From Kitasatospora phosalacinea (lineage in GTDB: Bacteria; Actinomycetota; Actinomycetes; Streptomycetales; Streptomycetaceae), in the NCBI RefSeq assembly GCF_030268885.1, contig NZ_BSSA01000006.1, forward strand, positions 248,001 through 312,000: DNA of 64,000 bases. The letters are read 5' to 3'. The position numbers and the translations under genes are program-made. The notes beneath the pieces were generated by a model, which did no database searches, was not told where the DNA came from, and saw nothing but the letters and a program-made list of their open reading frames with translations. Position 1 is the stretch's first letter, and every line of letters starts with the position of its first letter. Positions 27,057-35,358 of the stretch are shown here, in pieces.

Positions 27057-27887
27057 TCAGGGCAGGTCGGCGGCCAGGGCGGTCAGGGTGTCGCCGAGCG
27101 GGGCGTCGATCCGGGCGGTGGCGAGGTCGTCGCCGCGGGTGGTGCCGCGGGTGACGATGGCGACCGGCTTGCCGCTCTTCGCCGCGTGCCGGACGAAGCG
27201 CAGGCCGGACATCACGGCGAGCGAGGAGCCGAGCACCAGCAGCGCCCGGCCCTCGTCCACCAGCCGGTAGCAGTGCTCGACCCGGTCCTTGGGCACGCTC
27301 TCGCCGAAGAACACCACGTCCGGCTTGAGGACGCCGCCGCAGACCGCGCAGGGGGCGACGGTGAAGGAGGCGACCAGGTCGTCCGGCAGCTCGACGTCGC
27401 CGTCCGGGTTGATCCGCGAACCGGCGTCCCGGAAGGCCGGGTTGAGGGCGGCGAGGCGCTCGTCGAGGGCGGCGCGGGCGGTGACGGCGCCGCAGTCGAG
27501 GCAGACCACCCGGTCCAGGCCGCCGTGCAGCTCGACGGCGTCGGCGGTGCCCGCGGCGCGGTGCAGGCCGTCCACGTTCTGGGTGATCACCGCGGAGACC
27601 CGGCCCGCCGCCCGCAGCCGGGCCACCGCCAGGTGCCCGGCGTTCGGACGGGCCCGGGCGATCACCGCCCGCCCGGCGTGGCTGCGCGCCCAGTAGCGGC
27701 GGCGGGCGGACTCCCCCGCGACGAACTCCTGGTACGTCATCGGCGCCCGGTTGCGGCGCACCCCGTCCGGCCCCCGGTAGTCCGGAATGCCGGACTCGGT
27801 GGACAGCCCCGCCCCGCTCAGCACCACCACCCCGCCGCCGTCCAGCAGCCGGGCCACCTCGGGGAGTCCGTCCTCGTACGTGCTCAT
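27057..27887 (-). CDS. Sir2-family NAD-dependent protein deacylase
   Basis: 276 residues from ATG 27887 (GGAGGG upstream; a further ATG at 27896 lies inside that ribosome site). Sirtuin motifs: LSGAGLSTESGIPDYRGPDG (~residue 24), ITQNVDGLH (~100), ELHGGLDRVVC with the catalytic His, and a zinc site formed by CLDC and CAVC. VFFGESVP and LGSSLAV follow. It would remove acyl groups from lysines using NAD+. It is transcribed toward the kdp operon but separated from it by the 11-bp repeat array. Confidence 0.94.
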   Translation of the reverse strand: MSTYEDGLPEVARLLDGGGVVVLSGAGLSTESGIPDYRGPDGVRRNRAPMTYQEFVAGESARRRYWARSHAGRAVIARARPNAGHLAVARLRAAGRVSAVITQNVDGLHRAAGTADAVELHGGLDRVVCLDCGAVTARAALDERLAALNPAFRDAGSRINPDGDVELPDDLVASFTVAPCAVCGGVLKPDVVFFGESVPKDRVEHCYRLVDEGRALLVLGSSLAVMSGLRFVRHAAKSGKPVAIVTRGTTRGDDLATARIDAPLGDTLTALAADLP

Positions 27888-27933
27888 GCCCTCCATTGTG
27901 GAACGCCCGGGACGGAAGCCGGCCGGACCGGCG

Positions 27934-28614
27934 TCAGGGATCCGTACGGGCCAGCAGCACGCCGCCGGTCAGGAACACCCCGAGCAGTCCCGCCCAGAGC
28001 AGGTGCACGCCGGTCCAGTGCGGGTGCCCCGGGGGCAGGAAGACCGCGAACCGGTCCGGCAGCAGGGCGGCGGCGATCACCAGCAGGAGGACGCCCGGGG
28101 CCGCGGTCGCTCCCCCCTGCTCGCCCCCGGTCAGCCGCAGGCCCAACGCGGCCAGGGCGAGGGCGACAACGGTCAGCGCTCCAGCCTCCGTGGCGAGCCC
28201 GCCCCAGGGGAACAGGGACCGCACCTCGGGCGCCGCCGCCGCCCGGGCCAGGACGGCGGTGGCCGTCCAGACCACCGCGCCGACCGCGAGGACCGGGACC
28301 GCCCGCACGACCCGGCGGAGCAGCGGCCGCACCGGAAGGACCCCCGTCGTCCGCGCAGCCCTGTCATCCAGCGCGAAACCCACGGCGAGTGCCACCACGA
28401 CCGCCCCGACCCGGCAGAGCAACGCGGCGTCGGACAGGCCCAGGCCCGCCCCCAGGGCGGCGGGGAGAGCGGCCGTCGACAGCGCGACGGACCCGCCGAG
28501 CAGCAGGGGCGTCCTGGGGGTCTGCCGCAGTGCGGGCCCCAGGAGGGCGACGGCCAGTCTTCCGGCCGACTGCTTCCTGGCTGTCCCGGCGGTCCGGGGC
28601 GGCGCGCTCAGCAT
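27934..28614 (-). CDS. Integral membrane protein, second permease-like component of the sigma/ABC operon
   Basis: 226 residues, about six hydrophobic segments (for example ALSTAALPAALGAGLGLS, VGAVVVALAVGFAL, VHLLWAGLLGVFLTGGVLL), basic N-terminus, no domain recognised. The ATG (28614) lies 7 bp inside the end of the upstream permease gene, so it is translationally coupled to it. It is the last gene of the operon. A role in the ABC export complex is inferred from position. Confidence 0.75.
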   Translation of the reverse strand: MLSAPPRTAGTARKQSAGRLAVALLGPALRQTPRTPLLLGGSVALSTAALPAALGAGLGLSDAALLCRVGAVVVALAVGFALDDRAARTTGVLPVRPLLRRVVRAVPVLAVGAVVWTATAVLARAAAAPEVRSLFPWGGLATEAGALTVVALALAALGLRLTGGEQGGATAAPGVLLLVIAAALLPDRFAVFLPPGHPHWTGVHLLWAGLLGVFLTGGVLLARTDP

Positions 28615-30227
28615 CCTGCCACCTGGTTCCCGGTGACTGCCTCGGGCGCCGGGACGCCGAGCAGTTCGGCGGCACGGTCGACCGTGGTGCCGTGCGCGGA
28701 GAACTCCGCCCAAGCGGCCTTGACCGTTTCCGCGGTTCGCCCGCCCTCCTGCCCGATCAGGGCGAAGGCGAGTTCCGCGGCCCGCGGCTCGAACGAGACG
28801 CCGGCGGCGGATCCCAGGAGCGGCATGCTGATCGCGCCGCCGAAGGTCCGGTCGCGAACGGACCGCAACGCCTCGCGCGTGCCCGGAGTGGCTTCCCCGG
28901 CCAGCCAGAGCACGAGCACCGCACGGGCCCCGCACACCATGGACAGTCGGGGCCGGTCGGGCACCTCTCCGGTGACCACCCGGTAGGCGAACCCAGTGGC
29001 GAACCCGGCCACGGCGTCACTGCGGCGATCACCGGCCGCGGCTCCGTCGCTCCAGTCCGTTCCGACCGTCACCGCGCCGGGCGTGCCCGCCGCGGCGTCG
29101 TCGCGGCTCCAGGACTCGGGCAGCGCAGTGCCCCCGTTCGCGTCGGCGAACGGCAGGACCCGCTGCCGGACGGTGTAGCCGGCGCCCGCCACGTCCTGCG
29201 GGACACGGTGCAGCACGCCCTCTGCCACCTGCTGCCACTCCTGCTTCCACCGGTCGAAACCCTCGAAGGCGCAGTAGGTGACCCCGTTCCCGACGGTGCA
29301 GTCCTGGTACGCGGCAGGATGCTCGGTGAACGCGGTGCGCCGCTCCACGACCGCGGAGGAGACTCCCCGGGTCTGCACGACCCCCGTGACCAGCACCCCC
29401 GCCCCGGCAACCGCGGCCACCACCTTCAACCCGGCGCCCCGACCACCGCTCCGCAGCACCGCGACGGTCGCGAGCAGCACCGCCAGCGCCGCAAGCCACC
29501 CCGCGTGCGCCGCGGCCGGACGGGCCGTCAGGACGACTGGCAGCGGCGCCGCGTTCTCGTCCTCGAACGCCAGCAGCCCGAGCCAGCGCCACGACGAACC
29601 GGCGTTGAGCGCCCCGGCGAAGGTCAGGACGCCGAGCCCGACCACGGCTGTCGGCGCGACCACGCCCGAGGTCGCGAAGACGGACAGCAGGACGCCGATC
29701 ACCCCAGCCAGCAGCACGCACAGCGGTCCTGCCAGGAGGTCCCAGTAACGGACCTGGCCGACCGCGCCCGGCCGGTTCGCCAGGTACCCGATCCTGGCCG
29801 CTGTCAGCACCGCGGCGATCAGCACGGTCGGGAGCAGCGACAGCAAGTGGGCGAGGACCCGCCGGGCGCGGCCGACGACCAGGGTCTCGTACACCGTCTC
29901 GGTGGAGTCGCGGTGCGAGCGCAGCGCGGCCTGGTTCGCCGCCAACAGGGCACCGGCGGCGAGGAGCAGCAGGGGCAGGTGGACGAACCAGGATTCGTCC
30001 TGCAGCACCGGGAAGCGGTGTGCGGCGTCCCCCGTGGCCAGATCGAAGATCCAGAAGGCGGCGTAGAGTCCCGACGCGGCCAACAGTGCCGGGTGCCGCA
30101 GCAGCCGTACGGCCTCGACCCGGGCGAGCCCGGAGACAGCCCCGCGGCCGCCCCGGGCCACGACCCTCCCGGGCGACGGCCGGCCCTGCTCGGTGGAGGT
30201 TCCGCCGAGAGCGGTCGACGACGTCAT
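28608..30227 (-). CDS. ABC transporter permease-like protein with large extracytoplasmic domain
   Basis: 539 residues. Residues ~35-330 contain about 8 hydrophobic segments with an ABC-2-like layout (ALLAASGLYAAFWIFDLATG; DSTETVYETLVVGRARRVLAHLLSLLP). The C-terminal ~200 residues after VLVTGVVQTRGVSS are soluble and probably outside the cell (HPAAYQDCTVGNGVTYCAFEGFD with two Cys). The start overlaps the ATPase gene stop (ATGA). Together with that ATPase it should form an exporter. Substrate unknown. Confidence 0.78.
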   Translation of the reverse strand: MTSSTALGGTSTEQGRPSPGRVVARGGRGAVSGLARVEAVRLLRHPALLAASGLYAAFWIFDLATGDAAHRFPVLQDESWFVHLPLLLLAAGALLAANQAALRSHRDSTETVYETLVVGRARRVLAHLLSLLPTVLIAAVLTAARIGYLANRPGAVGQVRYWDLLAGPLCVLLAGVIGVLLSVFATSGVVAPTAVVGLGVLTFAGALNAGSSWRWLGLLAFEDENAAPLPVVLTARPAAAHAGWLAALAVLLATVAVLRSGGRGAGLKVVAAVAGAGVLVTGVVQTRGVSSAVVERRTAFTEHPAAYQDCTVGNGVTYCAFEGFDRWKQEWQQVAEGVLHRVPQDVAGAGYTVRQRVLPFADANGGTALPESWSRDDAAAGTPGAVTVGTDWSDGAAAGDRRSDAVAGFATGFAYRVVTGEVPDRPRLSMVCGARAVLVLWLAGEATPGTREALRSVRDRTFGGAISMPLLGSAAGVSFEPRAAELAFALIGQEGGRTAETVKAAWAEFSAHGTTVDRAAELLGVPAPEAVTGNQVAGC

Positions 30228-31102
30228 CGCAGCACCCCCTGATCGGCCGCGGGGGCACCGTCGAGGAGGAGCAGGTAGCCGTCCTCCAAGGTGGGTGCGA
30301 GCCGTCGGGCCTCCTGCGGAGGCGTGCCGATGTTGCGGAACGTACCTTCGCCCGTCCGCCAACCGGCCAACGCGGTGCGGTCCCGCTCGGTGCTCGACCA
30401 GACCCGGCCCTCCGCAACGGCTTTGAGCTCGGCGGGCAGCCCCTGGAACTTCACCACCCCGCGGTCCAGGACGATCACCCGTCGGCAGAGGGCGGAGACG
30501 TCCTCGGTCTGGTGGGTGGAGAGCAGGACCGTCCGCCCCTCCCCCAGGTCGGCGACCAGTTCGCGGAACCTCAACCGCTGCTCCGGGTCCAGGCCCACGG
30601 TCGGTTCGTCGAGGACCAGCAGGTCGGGGTCGCCGATGATGGCTGCGGCCAGGGCGACCCGCTGGCGCATCCCTCCGGACAGCGCCTTGATCTTCTTGGC
30701 GCGCTGGTCCGCCAGGCCCACCGTCTCCAACACCCTGAGCACCTCGGCACGGCGGGCCCTGCGGTCCGTCAGCTCCTTGAGGATCGCCACGTAGTCGACG
30801 AACTCCAGTGCGGTGAAGCCCGGGTGGAAGCCGGGGTTCTGCGGCAGGTAGCCGAGACGGCGCCGGATCGCCAACTTCCCCGGTCCGGTCCCGGGGTCCT
30901 CCCCCAGGAGCGACAGCTCGCCCCGGTCCGGGGAGATGGCCGTGGCCAGCACCCTGAGCAGGGTCGTCTTGCCGGCGCCGTTCGGCCCCAGCAGCCCCGT
31001 CACCCCCGGACGCAAGACGAACGAGACGCCGTCGAGCGCCGGTCGCCCTCGGAAGCCCACTGATACGGAACGGACGTTCACCGTACTCTCGGAACCGGAC
31101 AT
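30224..31102 (-). CDS. ABC transporter ATP-binding protein
   Basis: 292 residues. Walker A GPNGAGKT (~residue 39), Q-loop YLPQNPGF, signature LSGGMRQRVALAAA, Walker B DLLVLDEPTVGLDP and switch His in LLSTHQTED are all present. It matches ATPases of ABC-2 type exporters. It is coupled to the permease at its end and lies 76 bp downstream of the zinc-finger anti-sigma gene. Start ATG 31102. Confidence 0.94.
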   Translation of the reverse strand: MSGSESTVNVRSVSVGFRGRPALDGVSFVLRPGVTGLLGPNGAGKTTLLRVLATAISPDRGELSLLGEDPGTGPGKLAIRRRLGYLPQNPGFHPGFTALEFVDYVAILKELTDRRARRAEVLRVLETVGLADQRAKKIKALSGGMRQRVALAAAIIGDPDLLVLDEPTVGLDPEQRLRFRELVADLGEGRTVLLSTHQTEDVSALCRRVIVLDRGVVKFQGLPAELKAVAEGRVWSSTERDRTALAGWRTGEGTFRNIGTPPQEARRLAPTLEDGYLLLLDGAPAADQGVLR

Positions 31103-31178
31103 TGGTCTCCCATCGATTGACGTCCGCACCTCGGGGCGGCCCCGAAGACGGTCTGCTCCGGTCTTCGGAGCCGAAAGG

Positions 31179-32099
31179 TCAGGCCGTCGAACGACGGCCG
31201 CTCCGCCACGAGCCCTGCTCGAACCTGTGCCGCTGGGCCGCGACCAGCCCGGCCCCCACCGATGCCACCAGCACGCAGGCCGCCTGGGCCGGGCCGGTGA
31301 GCAACGCGGACCGGGTGGTGCTGCCCCACCCCGCCCACGCCACGGACGCCACCCAGACCGCTCCCGCGACACCGGCGGCAATCCCTGCTTCGAGGTAGGC
31401 CGACAGCGCGAGCGCCAGCGTGACCACCGCGAGCGAGGGCGCCAGCCAGCCGAACAACGCCAGTCCCTGCACCGGCATGGCCAGGGCCGCCACCGCTCCG
31501 AGCACCGCACTCGTGAGCAGCACGGTGGCGCTGCGCAGCAGGACCAGACGCAGGCTGCTCACCGGCATCACCAGCCCCAGCTCGTACATCGGATCCGCCG
31601 CCGGCCCGTACGACAGCGCCACGCCGGTCACCGGGACGAGCGGCGCGACGAGCAGCAGCACCGTCGCCGAGACGGCCGGCGAAAGGCGGGCGGCCAGCAG
31701 CGCGAAGAGCAGGGCGGTGACCGCAGCGGCCAACCAGGACCGCCGCAGCACCGGAGTGGCCATCGCCAACCGGGCGAGGTGCTCGGGTACGCCGACCGTG
31801 ACGAACAAGCCTTCCAGCCGACTACGTGACGGCGCGTCGAGCCGCTCCGAGAGCTGTCGCCACCCCGCGTCGGTCCGGCTCCGCGACGCGATCGAGGCCA
31901 GTACGGTTCGGCAGTGGAGGCACTGTCCGAGGTGGTCCTCCACCTCGACGAACAGTTCCGCCCGCAGCGCGCCCCGCGCGTACCCTTCGATCCGGCTCGC
32001 GGAAACGTGCACATCCTCCGCTCCGACCGCTCCGACCGCTCCGACCGCTCCGGCCGCTCCGGCCACCCCGACCTCGGGGCCGCGCTGGTCCGCGCTCAC
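31179..32099 (-). CDS. Zinc-finger (ZAS) anti-sigma-like membrane protein
   Basis: 306 residues from GTG 32099, overlapping the sigma-factor stop (GTGA). After a low-complexity N-terminus (GAAGAVGAVGAVGAEDV, encoded by five 9-bp repeats) comes a ZAS zinc-finger: VEDHLGQCLHC (H-x3-C-x2-C, ~residue 57). Residues ~120-290 form six membrane segments. The ZAS motif and coupling to an ECF sigma gene indicate an anti-sigma factor that senses a signal at the membrane. The six-helix region is larger than in classic anti-sigma factors and may interact with the ABC transporter. Confidence 0.82.
   Translation of the reverse strand: MSADQRGPEVGVAGAAGAVGAVGAVGAEDVHVSASRIEGYARGALRAELFVEVEDHLGQCLHCRTVLASIASRSRTDAGWRQLSERLDAPSRSRLEGLFVTVGVPEHLARLAMATPVLRRSWLAAAVTALLFALLAARLSPAVSATVLLLVAPLVPVTGVALSYGPAADPMYELGLVMPVSSLRLVLLRSATVLLTSAVLGAVAALAMPVQGLALFGWLAPSLAVVTLALALSAYLEAGIAAGVAGAVWVASVAWAGWGSTTRSALLTGPAQAACVLVASVGAGLVAAQRHRFEQGSWRSGRRSTA
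32020..32064. repeat. Five 9-bp tandem repeats inside the anti-sigma gene
   Basis: GCTCCGACC x3 and GCTCCGGCC x2 on the + strand. In the gene they encode Ala-Val-Gly / Ala-Ala-Gly triplets, so copy-number change would keep the frame. Confidence 0.75.
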
Positions 32100-32635
32100 G
32101 CCAGTTCCTCCCGCAGTCGACGCCGTGCCCGGCTGGCCCGGGACTTGACCGTCCCCTCCGGAATCCTCAGCGCCATCGACGCCTCCTTCACCGTCATCCC
32201 CTCCAGCACCGTGGCCGCCAGCACCGATCGCAGATCGGCGGGCAGTCGATCGATGGCGCCACCGACATCGCCGTACGCGACGCCGTCCAGTGCGCTCTCC
32301 TCGGCCGACGGCACCGGCTCCTCCCGCCCCCGGAAGCGCACGAGCAACGCCTGCAGGCGCTGTCGCGCCCCGTGCCGACGGCCCGCGTCGGCGAGCCGCC
32401 GGACGCAAATCCGCCACAGCCATCCCGCGACGTCCACGTCGTCCTGCCTGCGGTAACGGGAAGCCCCCCGCCACACGCTCACGAAGACCTCCTGCACGAT
32501 GTCGTCCACCAGTGCCGGATCCGCGCACCGGTACCGGAGTCTCGCCTCCAGCCAGGGCGCGTAGTGGCGGTAGAGGACCTCGAACGCCGCACGATCGCCG
32601 TCCGCCACCGCGCAGAGCAGCGCCGCGTGATCCAT
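32096..32635 (-). CDS. ECF-type RNA polymerase sigma factor
   Basis: 179 residues from ATG 32635, chosen because GGAG lies 6 nt upstream; in-frame starts at 32647 (ATG) and 32659 (GTG) are also possible. Region 2 reads FEVLYRHYAPWLEARLRYRC...DIVQEVFVSVWR, and region 4 reads LPADLRSVLAATVLEGMTVKEASMALRIPEGTVKSRASRARRRL. It directs polymerase to its own set of promoters and is probably held inactive by the coupled ZAS protein. It heads a five-gene operon that includes an ABC exporter. Confidence 0.92.
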   Translation of the reverse strand: MDHAALLCAVADGDRAAFEVLYRHYAPWLEARLRYRCADPALVDDIVQEVFVSVWRGASRYRRQDDVDVAGWLWRICVRRLADAGRRHGARQRLQALLVRFRGREEPVPSAEESALDGVAYGDVGGAIDRLPADLRSVLAATVLEGMTVKEASMALRIPEGTVKSRASRARRRLREELA

Positions 32636-32782
32636 TCCCTGCTCCATCTCCCCTGCCACACCCCCTGATCGCCCCTGCCCCTTGCGGCGGTTCACTCCCG
32701 GGCGAACTTTTTTCGTGATCTTGTCCCTCGCCCGTTCGACCGGCAACGACGACGGTCCACCGGCCGAGTATGGCAAAGACAC

Positions 32783-32942
32783 GGCCTATGCGAGACCAAA
32801 TCCCGCCCATGGTTGGTTTTCAGCCATTCGAATTTTGATCATGCGCATATTTCGGCAATGCCTTTCGCGCACGGATCGACCGTCTATAGCCTCCGGGAGT
32901 CGACCGCACCCGCGTTCGACTTCTCCCACGAGAGGAATGCCC
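32783..32942. promoter_or_regulatory. AT-rich divergent promoter region between sigma operon and secreted protein
   Basis: The stretch around 32795-32870 is markedly AT-richer than its surroundings (for example ATTCGAATTTTGATCATGCG). It should hold promoters for the secreted-protein gene and perhaps the sigma operon. Exact -35/-10 boxes could not be assigned. Confidence 0.45.
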
Positions 32943-33251
32943 ATGCGCACGAATGGCTTAACTGCCAAGCGCGCTGCCGTCGTCCTGGCCGCGACCCTCG
33001 CGATCGGCGGCGGGATCGGCGTGACGTCGGCCAGCGCCGCCTCCGCCCCCTCCTGCGTGTCGTACTACAGCACCAGCAGTTGGGTGACCAACACCACCCG
33101 GGCGACCAACAACTGCAGCTACGACGTGCGGATCCGGTTCGACTGGTCGAACCACGTGGACGGACCGTGCACCACCATCGCCGCCTACGGCGGTTGGCAC
33201 TCGGAGACCGTGGCCATCACCGCGTCGTTCCAGGGCGCCTACACCTGCTGA
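32943..33251 (+). CDS. Small secreted four-cysteine protein, tendamistat-like Cys pattern
   Basis: 102 residues from ATG 32943 (GAGAGGA upstream). A clear Sec signal peptide (KRAAVVLAATLAIGGGIGVTSASA) precedes a mature part of ~70 residues with four Cys spaced C-x19-C-x17-C-x25-C and the start APSCVSYY. The Streptomyces alpha-amylase inhibitor tendamistat begins APSCV and has C-x15-C-x17-C-x27-C, so the fold may be related; its WRY active-site triad is not present. Many Streptomyces small secreted proteins share this style with unknown roles. It is divergent from the sigma/ABC operon. Confidence 0.75.
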   Translation: MRTNGLTAKRAAVVLAATLAIGGGIGVTSASAASAPSCVSYYSTSSWVTNTTRATNNCSYDVRIRFDWSNHVDGPCTTIAAYGGWHSETVAITASFQGAYTC

Positions 33252-33334
33252 ACCGACCGGAGCGGGCGGCCCACAGGGGCTGACCACCCCCGAAAAGCCG
33301 CCGGGTAATTCCACGGAAGGCAGAACAGGCTCGT

Positions 33335-33377
33335 CCGGTTCCGATTCCGGTTTTATCGGCACCGGAACCGGAACCGG
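33335..33377. terminator. Hairpin terminator after the secreted-protein gene
   Basis: 16-bp arms (33335-33350 and 33362-33377) built of CCGGTTCCG repeats, one mismatch, 11-nt loop containing TTTTAT. Confidence 0.7.
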
Positions 33378-33644
33378 ACGGGTCGGCATTTTCCGGAACC
33401 GGAATCACCGGATCATTTTCCACCCGAGAACCGCCGCCCCGTCCCCGCGCGGCGGCGCGGCCACCGGCACCGGACGCCCACGCGCCCCGGAGGAACCCGC
33501 GGAACCCAGCGGCCCAGGCAGTGCCCCCACGCACCGCCCGGGCCGCTCCAACTGCGGACGTTCCGGCCCCCACAGCCCGAACTTCCGCCGCCTCCTTTGT
33601 ACGTCGGTTCACCGCCGGGGCAGAAGACGCGTACGGATCTTTCT

Positions 33645-33658
33645 TGGGAGCGCTTCCA
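33645..33658. promoter_or_regulatory. CebR-like LacI-family box without a sugar gene
   Basis: TGGGAGCGCTTCCA matches 13 of 14 bases of the CebR operator TGGGAGCGCTCCCA. No cellulose-utilisation gene lies within the next 250 bp. Confidence 0.5.
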
Positions 33659-33800
33659 CGAACCGTCCGCCCGCCGGACGTCCCGCGAGCCCCGGCGCCC
33701 GCCCCGCGCTGCGGCGCGCGGCACTGCCGGGCGCCGCGCGCCCGGCCGGGGGTCGGCCGCCCCCGCCCTGGGAAGCACCGGGAAGCGGGCAGGTTGAATC

Positions 33801-33831
33801 GTCAACTCGCTTGGATTGCAGTCGAGTTGAC
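33801..33831. promoter_or_regulatory. Inverted repeat upstream of the first amidohydrolase
   Basis: GTCAACTCG (33801-33809) and CGAGTTGAC (33823-33831), a perfect 9-bp pair with 13-bp spacing, 75 bp before the ATG. Likely a regulator-binding site; which regulator is unknown. Confidence 0.55.
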
Positions 33832-33906
33832 TGGCCGCCCGGAAGCGGTTCGAATGGCTCCGACCCTGCTCGGCAGAGCCCTCAGCACCGCCCCGGGAGC
33901 ACCCCC

Positions 33907-35097
33907 ATGCACGTCACGCTGTTCCGCCAGGTCCGCCCGTTCGGCGGCCCGCCCACCGACCTGGTCGCCGTGGACGGCGTCCTGGCGGCCGCACCGCCCG
34001 CGGGCGCTCGCCCGGTCGTGGTGGAGGGCGGCGGCCGGATCGCGCTGCCCACGCTGGTGGACGCGCACGTCCACCCGGACAAGACCAGCTGGGGCGAGCC
34101 CTGGTACAGCCGCCGCCCGGCGCACCGCCTGCCCGAGTACGTGGCCGCCGACGTCGAGCTGTACGAGCACCAGCGCGCCCCGATCGGCGTCCGCGCGCAC
34201 CGTCTGCTCGCGCACGCCGTGACCCGCGGTACCCGCGCCGTCCGCGCGCACGTGGACGTCGCCCCCGCGTACGGCCTGGCCGGGGTCACCGGCCTGCGCG
34301 AGGCCGCCGAGCGGCTGGCCGGGAAGCTGGACGTGCAGTCGGTGGCGTTCCCGCAGCACGGCGTGCTGCGCACGCCGGGCGCGGCCGAGCTGCTGACCGA
34401 GGCGGCCCGCGAGCACCTGGTGGACGCGGTCGGCGGCATCGACCCGGCCGGGTTCGACGGCGGCAGTCCGGACGGCCGCGAGCAGCTCGACCTGCTGTTC
34501 GACCTCGCCGAGCGGTACGGCGTCCTGCTGGACGTGCACCTGCACGACCGCGGCGCGACCGGGCTCGGCCCGCTGCGCGCCCTCGCCGCCCGGACCGTCG
34601 CGGCCGGGCTGCAGGGCCGGGTGACGGTCAGCCACGCGTTCTGCCTGCCCGAACTCCCCGCCCCCGAACTCGCCGCCACCGCCGACGTGCTGGCCGCCGC
34701 CGGGATCGCACTGACCACGGTCGCCCCGTCCGCGCACCAGGTGCTGCCGTTCCGCGACCTGCGGGCCCGCGGCCTGCGGATCGGCCTCGGCTCGGACGGC
34801 GTCCGGGACTCCTGGAGCCCGTACGGCAACGCCGACATGCTGCACCGCGCCCACCTGCTCGGCTGGACCACCGACGCCCGCACCGACCGGGAGCTGACCG
34901 ACTGCCTGGAGCTGGCCGCGCACGGCGGCGCCGAGCTGCTCGGCCTGCCGAGGGCCGACCTGACGCCCGGCACGCCCGCCGACTTCCTGCTGGTGGACGG
35001 CGAGTGCACCCCGCAGGTGGTGGTCGACCTGCCGCCGCGCGAGCTGGTGGTGAAGGCCGGCCGGGTGGTCGCCGAGCAGGGCACGCTGGTCGACTGA
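33907..35097 (+). CDS. Amidohydrolase, cytosine-deaminase-like
   Basis: 396 residues from ATG 33907. Metal-binding motifs of the cytosine deaminase branch are visible: DAHVHPDKT (~residue 55), LDVHLHD (HxxxH-type pair, ~210), VSHAF (~240) and GSDGVRDSW (~300). Enzymes of this branch hydrolyse exocyclic amines or ring amides of pyrimidine- or triazine-like compounds. It is ~30 % like the second amidohydrolase in the window by motif comparison, and both flank an APC permease, so the three may serve one catabolic route. Substrate unknown. Confidence 0.86.
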   Translation: MHVTLFRQVRPFGGPPTDLVAVDGVLAAAPPAGARPVVVEGGGRIALPTLVDAHVHPDKTSWGEPWYSRRPAHRLPEYVAADVELYEHQRAPIGVRAHRLLAHAVTRGTRAVRAHVDVAPAYGLAGVTGLREAAERLAGKLDVQSVAFPQHGVLRTPGAAELLTEAAREHLVDAVGGIDPAGFDGGSPDGREQLDLLFDLAERYGVLLDVHLHDRGATGLGPLRALAARTVAAGLQGRVTVSHAFCLPELPAPELAATADVLAAAGIALTTVAPSAHQVLPFRDLRARGLRIGLGSDGVRDSWSPYGNADMLHRAHLLGWTTDARTDRELTDCLELAAHGGAELLGLPRADLTPGTPADFLLVDGECTPQVVVDLPPRELVVKAGRVVAEQGTLVD

Positions 35098-35100
35098 GGG

Positions 35101-35316
35101 GCGGCCACCAGCCGACCACGGTTCGCCGGCGGACGAACTGTCACCGCGCACGGCACGCCCGTCGCCCGACGCGCGGCCACCGACCGCTCACGGTTCGCCA
35201 GCAGACGAACTGTCACCGCACAGGGCAAGTCCGTCGACCGACGCGCGGCCACCATCCGCCCACAGTTCGCCACCCGACGAACCGTCGCCGCACACGGCAC
35301 GCCGCAACGGCGGTGG
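35101..35316. repeat. Three 72-bp tandem repeats
   Basis: Units at 35101-35172, 35173-35244 and 35245-35316, each beginning GCGGCCACC and containing a GTTCGCC...GACGAAC(T/C)GTC hairpin. They are imperfect copies. The period (24 codons) keeps one frame open on both strands, but nothing else suggests a gene. They lie between the convergent amidohydrolase and APC permease genes. Confidence 0.75.
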
Positions 35317-35358
35317 CCGCCCCGCGCCCGGGGTGGCCACCGCCGTCCGCGCGCCCGC

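Larger units (their letters stand above)
33378..33906. other. Gene-free interval before the first amidohydrolase
   Basis: No convincing gene is seen in these 529 bp; open frames are high-GC shadows. It contains a near-consensus CebR-like box (33645-33658) and a 31-bp inverted repeat (33801-33831), listed separately. Confidence 0.6.

Noticed and set aside
35101..35316. CRISPR array from the tandem repeats
   Set aside because: Units abut with no spacers of unique sequence and there are no cas genes.
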